Shown here one piece after another: positions 7,673 through 13,964 of a DNA stretch of 21,399 nt. Each line of letters begins with the position of its first letter. Within the stretch, counting starts at the first letter, position 1. Position numbers and translations under genes: made by a program. The DNA comes from an uncultured Leucothrix sp. (GTDB taxonomy: Bacteria > Pseudomonadota > Gammaproteobacteria > Thiotrichales > Thiotrichaceae): contig CALAJG010000081.1 in assembly GCA_937923375.1 (NCBI GenBank), forward strand, positions 1-21,399. Direction: 5' to 3'. The notes below the pieces were generated by a model. That model ran no database searches. It was not told where the DNA came from and saw only the letters and a program-made list of their open reading frames with translations.

Positions 7673-8440
7673 ATGTTACTCGATGCCAGAAGTTACCCTA
7701 TGCAACGGGTTCTGGAACAGTATCTGGAACCTAAGAATCTTGCGTATGCGTTGCGTTTGTGGAGCACGCATTACATCACTCAGCCCAATATTTCACTGCA
7801 ACGGTTTGTTGATGACTTTTACTCACGTCAAGCCATGACTATCAGCAGCTACGGCTTATACAGTGATCTTCTACCCGCCATGATGAGCGCACTACAAGCC
7901 CGTAATCAATTTACAGGTGAGCTAATCGATGGCTATGAGTTTCCTGACTATGATCTTGGGAACGCATCAACTGTAGCCATATCGCCGGCGCCCGCACCAG
8001 TAGCTGATGTTCCACCAATGCTTGAGCCTCAACAAAAGACAGAGCCAGCTGCAATCCCGGAAAAATCTGAGGAAGAAGAACCAGCACCTCCTCCAAGAAA
8101 TGAAAAGTTTATTATATTTTCATCGTTTATACGGCAACTGCTTAACGGAATACACCCTGATCGCCGAGAAAAGATGCTCTACAGAAACCGTCTGGAAATC
8201 AAGGGAACCTGCAAAACAGAAGCAGCAGAGCCGCTATATGCTTGGCTACAATCAGACTCGGATTACTTTCAGCATAGTGAAATTGGCATTGAAGAAATGA
8301 CCTCGATTACTCACGTAATTTATATGGGTTTATGCGAATACCAAGGCCCGGTTGAAGCAGATAGAATTCTCATGAAGGTAGCTGGAAACATAAATGACAC
8401 CTATCCCTTTGCCAGCTTGGATATCAACCAGCTGCTCTAA
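7673..8440 (+). CDS. Unknown two-domain cytoplasmic protein co-transcribed with amt
   Basis: I do not recognise this 255-residue protein. It has no signal peptide or membrane segment. Residues 1-95 look like a helical domain (RVLEQYLEPKNLAYALRLW, then LQRFVDDFYSRQAM). Residues 96-142 are a Pro/Glu/Ala-rich linker with EEEEPAPPP. Residues 143-255 form a second compact domain (FIIFSSFIRQLLNGIHPDRR, then AEPLYAWLQSD, ending FASLDINQLL). ATG 7673 has AGGAGA five bases upstream, and the 13-bp gap to amt plus a strong terminator after the stop make a two-gene operon very likely. The context suggests a role in ammonium uptake or sensing, such as an adaptor or regulator of the channel, but there is no homology support. 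It does not resemble PII. Confidence 0.85.
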   Translation: MLLDARSYPMQRVLEQYLEPKNLAYALRLWSTHYITQPNISLQRFVDDFYSRQAMTISSYGLYSDLLPAMMSALQARNQFTGELIDGYEFPDYDLGNASTVAISPAPAPVADVPPMLEPQQKTEPAAIPEKSEEEEPAPPPRNEKFIIFSSFIRQLLNGIHPDRREKMLYRNRLEIKGTCKTEAAEPLYAWLQSDSDYFQHSEIGIEEMTSITHVIYMGLCEYQGPVEADRILMKVAGNINDTYPFASLDINQLL

Positions 8441-8451
8441 CACTAACTAGC

Positions 8452-8500
8452 AACGCTACCGTGGAAAATAATGTTTTTCACAGTGGCGTTTTGCTTTTCT
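8452..8500 (+). terminator. Strong intrinsic terminator of the amt operon
   Basis: A 17-bp stem pairs 8452-8468 with 8474-8490 around the loop TAATG. It contains one C/A mismatch and two G-T wobbles. TTGCTTTTCT follows at 8491-8500. It starts 12 bases after the stop of the unknown protein. Confidence 0.85.
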
Positions 8501-8727
8501 AGGTTACTACAATGCTTACAGCAATCACTCCTTAGATTGCCCCGCCACACAAGCACATTACAAGTTCTAAGCAATACGATATTGATCTGAATTAAAACCG
8601 TAAATTTAGGTCTCACTGGGTGCACCAAACAAGAAATTCCTGTGTTAAATAATCAGTGTTAATTCCCCCGATTAACCATCTTAACCACAGCACAAAAAAC
8701 CTATCATTGCTAAAAAGGATTTGAGCC

Positions 8728-9522
8728 ATGAAAACCACAAAACTCCTCAGTACAGTGCTGCTACTCTACGGTAGCTTTTTTATTAATCCAGCTCAGGCGA
8801 TTCAACGGGTCTACCTCATGGCAGGCCAATCAAATATGAGTGGCACGGCGAGTACCCGCCATTTACCTGCGGCCTATCGCCATACACCGAATAACGTTAT
8901 CTTTTACCATAAAGGCAAGAGACGACCATTGGGGCGTTATGGGCGCTTTGGTCCAGAAGTAAGTTTTGCTCATCATGTGTCGCGACGTTTTCCCAACGAC
9001 CAACATATTATTATCAAATACGCTGCAGGCGGCTCTGATATTCAGCAGTGGATGCCGGGCAATCAATATTATCGAAACATGCTGCGGGAGGTACGTTTTT
9101 CACTCAAACGCCGCAGTTCCAGAGTCGATGCAATTTTCTGGATGCAGGGCGAAAGTGACGCGATGAATAAGTTTCGTGCGGCGCATTATGGAAACCGCCT
9201 TAGCCAATTTATTCGCAGCTTGCGACGTGACTTACGATCACCATCCAGTATGTTTGTGTTTGGTCAAGTTAACCCTAAAGGGAATGGCTACCCCATGGTC
9301 AGCCAGATACAGAAAAAGCAGCAGCTGGTGAACTCACAGGTTAGCAACACGCGTTTGGTTTCCTCCCATGGCTTAGGTAAAAGTTATGATAATGTGCATT
9401 ACAGCGCCCATGGGCAAGTCGAGTTAGGTCGACGTTTTGCCAAGGCTTATGCAGCCGGACAGCCGAGTTTAAGCCGGTCTTTAAGATCAGACATCATGTT
9501 GTTGTTAAAAAAATACCCTTGA
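8728..9522 (+). CDS. Secreted sialate O-acetylesterase-type (CE6/SASA) esterase
   Basis: SGNH-fold carbohydrate O-acetylesterase. The 264-residue product has a signal peptide (1-24, ending PAQA) and is probably periplasmic or secreted. Family blocks: GQSNM with nucleophile Ser35, GPEVSFA near residues 74-80, AAGGSDI, FWMQGESD (137-144), and the catalytic Asp-His block SYDNVHYS (Asp221, His224). The core is rich in Arg/Lys (KRRPLGRYGR, FSLKRRSSR), so the protein is basic. ATG 8728 follows AAGGA (8716-8720), about seven bases away. It has its own transcript, with the amt terminator upstream and a converging trpA downstream. No polysaccharide lyase, glycosidase or sialic-acid gene is adjacent, so the substrate, whether plant or algal polysaccharide, sialoglycan or peptidoglycan, is unknown. 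Confidence 0.88.
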   Translation: MKTTKLLSTVLLLYGSFFINPAQAIQRVYLMAGQSNMSGTASTRHLPAAYRHTPNNVIFYHKGKRRPLGRYGRFGPEVSFAHHVSRRFPNDQHIIIKYAAGGSDIQQWMPGNQYYRNMLREVRFSLKRRSSRVDAIFWMQGESDAMNKFRAAHYGNRLSQFIRSLRRDLRSPSSMFVFGQVNPKGNGYPMVSQIQKKQQLVNSQVSNTRLVSSHGLGKSYDNVHYSAHGQVELGRRFAKAYAAGQPSLSRSLRSDIMLLLKKYP

Positions 9523-9541
9523 GCAATCCATGATGGATTTT

Positions 9542-9587
9542 TGGCTGTCATGAATTAAAAGCGAATCAACTAGAATTCTGGCAGCCA
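9542..9587. terminator. Hairpin between converging esterase gene and trpA
   Basis: TGGCTG-TCATGAATT (9542-9556) can pair with AATTCTGGCAGCCA (9574-9587), giving about 14 bp with one wobble and one bulged base, and a 17-base loop. Neither strand has a strong T-run after it; plus shows only CATCTTT. A smaller hairpin, AATCC/GGATT, followed by TTT lies just before it, after the esterase stop. It is probably the shared 3' end of the two genes. Confidence 0.45.
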
Positions 9588-9613
9588 CATCTTTCCGGTC
9601 AACACCTCACTTA

Positions 9614-10381
9614 TCAAGGTGATAACGCTTTCAGTTTGCTGTTTATCCCTGAAATACCGCTTCGATTGAAAGCATTCAAAAATGTAGACCCCGCAATGGC
9701 TATATCAGCATGGCCTTTTAAATGTTGTATATCCTCAGATGAGTCTATGCCAAAGCCAACGCCGAGGGGCAAAGTCGTAAACTGCCTTACCCTCGCCAGA
9801 TACTGTTGCACACCTGACATGGTTGCATCCGTTTGACCTGTCACGCCGGAGCGACTGACGCAGTACAACATACCCGAGGCTTGTTCGGTAATATGCCGTA
9901 TACGTTGATCAGTCATGTCAGGAGTTATTAGCCAGATAGGCGAAACATCTGTCGAATGAATAGGTTTCAGCATAGAAGCATGATCTATGGGTAAGTCTGG
10001 AATAATTATTCCGGCGATATTTTCTGCCAACTGCGATGCTAAATTTGCAAAACCCAGCTGCAATAACGGATTCAAATAGCTCATTAGTAATACCCGACTA
10101 GCTGGGTTATTCTGGGCTAATTCTGAAATAGCATGGATGCACTGAGTTAATTCAGGCTCCTGTTGCAGCGCGTAATGACATGCTGTTGTAATTGTTGGTC
10201 CGTCGGCGACAGGGTCAGAAAAAGGAAACTGCACCTCCAATAATTCAACGCCCTGATCCAACATCAGTTGCATAATCTCAAGACTCTTATCAATCGTTGG
10301 ATAGCCATAGACTACATGCGTCATTAATAAATGAGATTTAGCCTCACGTTCATTTTCAATATATTGCTGTAAAGAACTCAT
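9614..10381 (-). CDS. trpA: Tryptophan synthase alpha subunit
   Basis: Cleaves indole-3-glycerol phosphate to indole and glyceraldehyde 3-phosphate, and passes indole to TrpB through the alpha-beta tunnel. The 255-residue TIM barrel has both catalytic acids at canonical numbers: Glu49 in LLEVQFPF and Asp60 in SDPVADGPTI. Loop 6 (SRSGVTG) and the phosphate-binding GVGFGI are also present. Its ATG overlaps the trpB stop in TAATG, so translation is probably coupled. No trpC, trpF or trpD lies in the window, so the pair depends on genes elsewhere for its substrate. The N-terminus and the EVQFPFSDP segment differ from enterobacterial TrpA, consistent with the divergence seen in its TrpB partner. 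Confidence 0.95.
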   Translation of the reverse strand: MSSLQQYIENEREAKSHLLMTHVVYGYPTIDKSLEIMQLMLDQGVELLEVQFPFSDPVADGPTITTACHYALQQEPELTQCIHAISELAQNNPASRVLLMSYLNPLLQLGFANLASQLAENIAGIIIPDLPIDHASMLKPIHSTDVSPIWLITPDMTDQRIRHITEQASGMLYCVSRSGVTGQTDATMSGVQQYLARVRQFTTLPLGVGFGIDSSEDIQHLKGHADIAIAGSTFLNAFNRSGISGINSKLKALSP

Positions 10382-11610
10382 TAGGCTACCTCGGATTGCT
10401 TAAGATAGGTTTCTAGAAATGCATTGAAGGGCTTGTCGTTAAGGGCTTTTGCAATATTAAAAATGTCCTTATCACCCCTTCCTGAAACGCTGATCACGAT
10501 ACTTTCTTCCGGGTTCATAGTAGCTGCTTCTCTTAACCCCCCAGCCACCGCGTGAGATGATTCCAAGGCAGGAATAATGCCTTCGTATCTTGTCAAAAGA
10601 GTAAATGCCTCCATTACTTCATCATCAGAGGCACTCGTCATCCTTACTTTTCCATTCTCTTCAAGGTCGGCTAAAATTGGTGACACGCCGACATAATCCA
10701 AGCCCGCAGAAATCGAATGTGTCGGCAATAATTGCCCCTGTTCGTCTTGTAGAAATTTTGTGGCAAAGCCCTGAGCAATACCAAATCGGGCCTGATCCGT
10801 ATTAAAGCGCATCGCGTGATCACCCGGGGCATCGCCACGACCGCCAGCCTCCACCCCGATCAACTCACTGCTTTCATTCACAAAGGGCAAGAAAATACCG
10901 CACGCATTACTGCCGCCACCCACGCAGGCATAAATGCGATCAGGGTATTTGTTAAACTGTTCAAGAGACTGGTCTTTAACCTCTTCTCCTATTACCGACT
11001 GAAAACCAGCCACCATCTCAGGATAGGGTGCACAACCACAGCTAGTACCGATTAAATAATGAGTGTCTTCATAGCTGGATGACCAATCCCGCAGCGCTTC
11101 ATCAAGCGCATCCTTCAGGGTTGCCGCACCGGTCGTGACCGGAATCACCTTGGCTCCTAACTGCTTCATCCAAAATACATTGGGGTATTGACGCTCTATA
11201 TCATGAGCACCCATGTAGACAGTGCAGTCCAAGCCCAAGCGCGCTGAGACCAGTGCTGAGGCCACACCGTGCTGTCCGGCACCAGTTTCAGCGATCACTC
11301 TAGGTTTTCCCATTCGCTTAGCCAGTAGGCCTTGCCCGATGACATTATTCATTTTGTGGGCGCCGCTGTGGTTCAAATCTTCTCGTTTCAGGAAAATTTG
11401 AGCACCTCCCAATTGCCTCGTCAAGTTCGCGCAAAAAGTAAGCGGTGTAGGTCGACCTGAAAAATGCTGCATTTCAGATCTCACTAAATTAACAAAGTTA
11501 CTATCAGCCATTGCCTCCCGATAGGCTCTCAATAATTGCTGTTGGCTGCTGTAAAGAATTTCGGGAATAAAACTCCCGCCATATTGACCAAAACGTCCTT
11601 CATCATTCAT
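10381..11610 (-). CDS. trpB: Tryptophan synthase beta subunit
   Basis: PLP enzyme joining indole and serine into tryptophan, partner of TrpA. The product is 409 residues (the family is usually about 400), starting MNDEGRFGQYGGSFIPEIL. The PLP lysine is Lys86 in HSGAHKMNN, the catalytic glutamate is Glu108 in AETGAGQHG, the phosphate clamp is GGGSNA (231-236), and the C-terminal serine motif is SGRGDKD. The sequence departs from familiar gammaproteobacterial TrpB in the COMM region: residues 188-197 read GTSCGCAPYP where GTxxGPHPYP is usual. The segment after 255 (AGGRGDAPGDHAM) also differs from the usual GGHG..TGEH pattern. ATG 11610 has AAAGG seven bases upstream. It is divergent from a TetR gene and probably under its control. 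Confidence 0.94.
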   Translation of the reverse strand: MNDEGRFGQYGGSFIPEILYSSQQQLLRAYREAMADSNFVNLVRSEMQHFSGRPTPLTFCANLTRQLGGAQIFLKREDLNHSGAHKMNNVIGQGLLAKRMGKPRVIAETGAGQHGVASALVSARLGLDCTVYMGAHDIERQYPNVFWMKQLGAKVIPVTTGAATLKDALDEALRDWSSSYEDTHYLIGTSCGCAPYPEMVAGFQSVIGEEVKDQSLEQFNKYPDRIYACVGGGSNACGIFLPFVNESSELIGVEAGGRGDAPGDHAMRFNTDQARFGIAQGFATKFLQDEQGQLLPTHSISAGLDYVGVSPILADLEENGKVRMTSASDDEVMEAFTLLTRYEGIIPALESSHAVAGGLREAATMNPEESIVISVSGRGDKDIFNIAKALNDKPFNAFLETYLKQSEVA

Positions 11611-11643
11611 TATCGTGCCTTTAGTGATACATTTATTAACTAA

Positions 11644-11680
11644 ACGGTAAAGTAAATATAATAGAATATTTTACTCCCGT
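11644..11680. promoter_or_regulatory. Candidate TetR operator between trpB and tetR
   Basis: Core arms AGTAAA (11651-11656) and TTTACT (11670-11675) are perfect, with outer ACGG (11644-11647) and CCGT (11677-11680) extending the dyad with small gaps. The core covers the spacer and -10 of the trpBA promoter. It also covers a plus-strand TATAAT (11657-11662) that suits the regulator gene, so one bound dimer could block both directions. Confidence 0.55.
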
Positions 11681-11683
11681 CAA
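11655..11683 (-). promoter_or_regulatory. Predicted sigma70 promoter of trpBA
   Basis: On the minus strand, TTGACG (11683-11678) and TATATT (11660-11655) are spaced by exactly 17 bp. Transcription would start near 11648, leaving a leader of about 38 bases before trpB. The short leader has no room for a peptide-coding attenuator. Confidence 0.6.
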
Positions 11684-11693
11684 CGAGGTTGTT

Positions 11694-12248
11694 ATGGCGC
11701 GTGGACGTCCTTCAAAGAAGCAAATAATTCTGGATACTGCGCGTAAGCTATTTGCAGAAACGGGTTACCAAGGTACTTCGATCGACTTAGTCGTTAAACA
11801 GGCAGGCGTGTCAAAGCCAACGATTTATAACAACTTTCCTACGAAACAGGCGTTGTTATTAGCGCTAATGGAAGAACTTACAAATGAATCTCATGCATTT
11901 TGTAACTCACAATGGCAACGTTCTGACTTATCCCCTTCAGAAGGAATAATTTCAGTCTTTGAGCATATTGCAAATACCCCGGCTTTTTTAGCGGTGTACC
12001 GAATATGTTATGGAGAAAGCCACAAACTAGAACAGGAAACCTATGATTTGTTCAAGCAATTCGACATTTCAATTATTGAGGGTTATCAGCAATGGTTAAA
12101 CGCTCAGAAGATCATGACGACACAAAGTAATTTTCTGACCATTATTGCTATCTGTCGTGAAGGAATACTTATTCCTGCCTTATCGAAATCACTCCCTCCT
12201 GAGAGAGACCTAGTCGTTCAGGCTGTCGCATCGCAGCTAAAAAAATAA
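11694..12248 (+). CDS. TetR/AcrR family transcriptional regulator
   Basis: A 184-residue TetR-family repressor. Residues 9-55 form the DNA-binding domain: IILDTARKLFAETGYQGTSI, then the helix-turn-helix VVKQAGVSKPTIYNNFPTK (33-51). The C-terminal ligand domain (60-184) is short and not assignable to a ligand class. ATG 11694 has GAGG (11685-11688) upstream. It is divergent from trpBA across 83 bp that contain a dyad over both -10 elements, so autoregulation and control of trpBA are the natural inference. The ligand might be tryptophan, indole or an indole compound, but nothing in the sequence shows this. Confidence 0.93.
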   Translation: MARGRPSKKQIILDTARKLFAETGYQGTSIDLVVKQAGVSKPTIYNNFPTKQALLLALMEELTNESHAFCNSQWQRSDLSPSEGIISVFEHIANTPAFLAVYRICYGESHKLEQETYDLFKQFDISIIEGYQQWLNAQKIMTTQSNFLTIIAICREGILIPALSKSLPPERDLVVQAVASQLKK

Positions 12249-12278
12249 CCCTTTTCCACAGTACTCTATGGAAAAGGG
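12239..12278 (-). terminator. Intrinsic terminator for the basic repeat protein gene
   Basis: Perfect 10-bp stem, TGGAAAAGGG (12269-12278) with CCCTTTTCCA (12249-12258), and a 10-base loop. On the minus strand it is followed by TTATTTTTTT (12248-12239). It lies 36 bases after the basic protein's stop. The plus strand has no T-run after the hairpin, so it serves tetR only poorly, although it begins directly after the tetR stop. Confidence 0.85.
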
Positions 12279-12314
12279 CAAGCAAAAAAATTCAGCTTTT
12301 GTCTATCTTACGAT

Positions 12315-12851
12315 TCAGTGCTTCCAGGCACGACGCTTCTGGTTATGCCACTTGTTGTAACGTGGCACGTGACGCTTGTAATGACGACGTGGCGCATGGC
12401 GCTTGTAGTGACGACGAGGTACATGACGTTTAAAATGACGTCTTGGAGCTTGTCTGTAGATGCGCTTCGGTGCCCTATAGATGCGTTTTGGGGCTCTGTA
12501 AACCCGCTTTGGAGCTCTATAGACTCGCTTTGGCGCTCTGTACACGCGCTTTGGTGCTCTCCAAACTTGCCTTGGAGCTCGATATACACGACGTTTACCA
12601 GGTCGATAATGCCTACGGGGCGCTGGTCTATAGCGTTTCGCGTGACGAACACTCCGGCGTGGTGCCACTCGTCGTTTTTGCCAGTGATGAGGTCGGCGGT
12701 GATATTGCTTACCTCGTTGATAATGACCGTTCCAATTCACAGAGATAAGATTCGAATCTAAGTGTATATTGAAAGACTTGGAACCGGCAAAAGCCGATGA
12801 ACCAAATAGCATAGTCATAGCTAACGCTACCGCGATTGTTACCCTTTTCAT
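12315..12851 (-). CDS. Secreted Arg/His/Tyr-rich tandem-repeat protein
   Basis: Not a family I can name. The 178-residue product has a clear signal peptide (MKRVTIAVALAMTMLFGSSAFA, cleavage near 22), so it is exported. A short neutral stretch follows (23-45), and then nearly every other residue is Arg, Lys or His. Residues 88-136 are six RVYRAPK heptads plus one degenerate copy. Residues 137-163 are three RRH(F/Y)KRH(V/A)P nonamers, and the tail ends RRAWKH. The mature charge is extremely positive, with regular Tyr/Trp and His. AAGGAG lies six bases before ATG 12851, and a strong terminator follows the stop, so this is a real single-gene unit. It might bind polyanions (LPS, exopolysaccharide, DNA) or metals in the envelope; both are inference. 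Open frames on the opposite strand and in other frames are side effects of the repeats. Confidence 0.85.
   Translation of the reverse strand: MKRVTIAVALAMTMLFGSSAFAGSKSFNIHLDSNLISVNWNGHYQRGKQYHRRPHHWQKRRVAPRRSVRHAKRYRPAPRRHYRPGKRRVYRAPRQVWRAPKRVYRAPKRVYRAPKRVYRAPKRIYRAPKRIYRQAPRRHFKRHVPRRHYKRHAPRRHYKRHVPRYNKWHNQKRRAWKH
12363..12443 (-). repeat. Three 27-bp coding tandem repeats
   Basis: Encodes RRHFKRHVP, RRHYKRHAP and RRHYKRHVP. Three units of 27 bp, highly similar at DNA level, immediately after the 21-bp repeat block of the same gene. Confidence 0.9.
12444..12590 (-). repeat. Seven 21-bp coding tandem repeats
   Basis: Each unit encodes a version of RVYRAPK (one copy QVWRAPK, the last RIYRQAP). 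Units differ mostly at third positions, so the array is not a recent slippage product. Copy number could still vary between strains. Confidence 0.9.
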
Positions 12852-12880
12852 ACTTTTTCTCCTTAGGGTTTTTTTGGGGG

Positions 12881-12906
12881 TAGATGCATTTTTAAGAATG
12901 CACCTA
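12881..12906. promoter_or_regulatory. Dyad upstream of the basic protein gene
   Basis: Perfect TGCATT/AATGCA arms around a 6-base centre, extended by TAG/CTA with one mismatched pair. It lies about 30 bp upstream of the ATG at 12851, separated from the Shine-Dalgarno site by a run of C then A (minus strand). It could be an operator or a leader hairpin. Confidence 0.45.
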
Positions 12907-13091
12907 ATTGTAAAAGCGCAACAAATCGGACTTTTGGCTCAAAGTTATTTTTCTATCAAATCATTGAAATTATTGATACTAATTAAGCAGTCTATTTACA
13001 ACTATAGCGACCAATGCTTTTGCCTTGGCTTTTAACACACTAATAATTATGATGGGCAATTTTTCATTCAAACATTTAGAGAGTACTCGTG

Positions 13092-13964
13092 ATGAACATT
13101 ACATTACTTGATGGCGGTATGGGTCAGGAATTAGTTGCCCGCTCCAACGAAAAGCCAACCGGGCTTTGGGCAACAAAAATCCTGCTGGATAATCCAGAAT
13201 TGGTTAGAGGTGTTCATGATGATTACTTTGCTGCGGGCGCAGAGGTTGCAACAACCAATACTTATGCCATTCATCGTGACCGTTTAGTAAGACATGACGT
13301 TGAATCACAGTTTGAAGCACTGCACAAAGCAGCTTGTGAGATAGCCGTTGCTTCGCGTGACGCACATGGATCTGGGCAGGTAGCCGGTTCATTAGGTCCA
13401 ACCGGATGGTCCTACCGTCCGGATATCGCGCCGCCTTCAGAGCAAGCTGCAGAAATTTACGCTGAAGTTGCAAAGCTTCAAGCCCCTTTTGTGGATTTAT
13501 TTATTTGTGAGACCATGTCTTCGGTTGATCAGGCTCGAGGCGCATTGCTCGGCGCACAGACTCAAAGCAAGCCGGTTTGGCTGGCTATTTCAGTCGATGA
13601 CGAAGATGGAAAAAAGCTGCGTTCTGGTGAAGCAGTAACTGACATTCTCCCCTTGGTCGCTGAGTTAAAACCTGATGCCTTGTTGCTCAATTGCGCCGTC
13701 CCAGAGGCCTTTGATCAAGCAATGCCCCTACTCTCACCCTGCACGACCCCTATTGGTGGGTATGCTAATGGCTTTACCAAAATTGTTTCCGCATTTACTA
13801 GCCCAAATGCCACGGTTGAAGCATTAGAGAAACGCTCAGACCTTAACCCTGAAAAATATGCTGACTTCGTCGATAAGTGGGTGAATCAGGGCGCTAGCAT
13901 TGTCGGTGGCTGCTGCGAGGTTGGCCCCGATCACATCCGTGAATTAGCCAGGCGCCTGAAATAA
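13092..13964 (+). CDS. mmuM: Homocysteine S-methyltransferase
   Basis: Zinc enzyme of the homocysteine S-methyltransferase family, transferring a methyl group, typically from S-methylmethionine or S-adenosylmethionine, to homocysteine to make methionine. The 290-residue product begins MNITLLDGGMGQEL. It shows the three zinc cysteines: one in LLLNCAVPEA (Cys201) and the pair in GGCCEVGPDHI (Cys274, Cys275). The barrel motifs ATTNTYAI, GSLGPTG and ICETM are present. A GTG three bases earlier (13089) could also start the frame. I prefer ATG 13092 because AGAGAG (13078-13083) is then eight bases away. No S-methylmethionine permease (mmuP) is adjacent, so the methyl donor is uncertain. The stop abuts the converging pepQ stop with no spacer. 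Confidence 0.92.
   Translation: MNITLLDGGMGQELVARSNEKPTGLWATKILLDNPELVRGVHDDYFAAGAEVATTNTYAIHRDRLVRHDVESQFEALHKAACEIAVASRDAHGSGQVAGSLGPTGWSYRPDIAPPSEQAAEIYAEVAKLQAPFVDLFICETMSSVDQARGALLGAQTQSKPVWLAISVDDEDGKKLRSGEAVTDILPLVAELKPDALLLNCAVPEAFDQAMPLLSPCTTPIGGYANGFTKIVSAFTSPNATVEALEKRSDLNPEKYADFVDKWVNQGASIVGGCCEVGPDHIRELARRLK

Noticed and set aside
10605..11055. Plus-strand frames opposite trpB
   Set aside because: They are shadows of conserved TrpB codons, without start signals or family resemblance.
12363..12590. Short tandem repeats as a possible CRISPR array
   Set aside because: Units are contiguous 21- and 27-bp codon repeats without unique spacers, inside a signal-peptide-bearing gene.
12308..12761. 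Open frames on the plus strand and in a second minus frame across the basic repeat gene
   Set aside because: They exist because 21- and 27-bp repeats lack stops in several frames. They have no ribosome site, and the chosen minus frame alone has a signal peptide, AAGGAG and a terminator.
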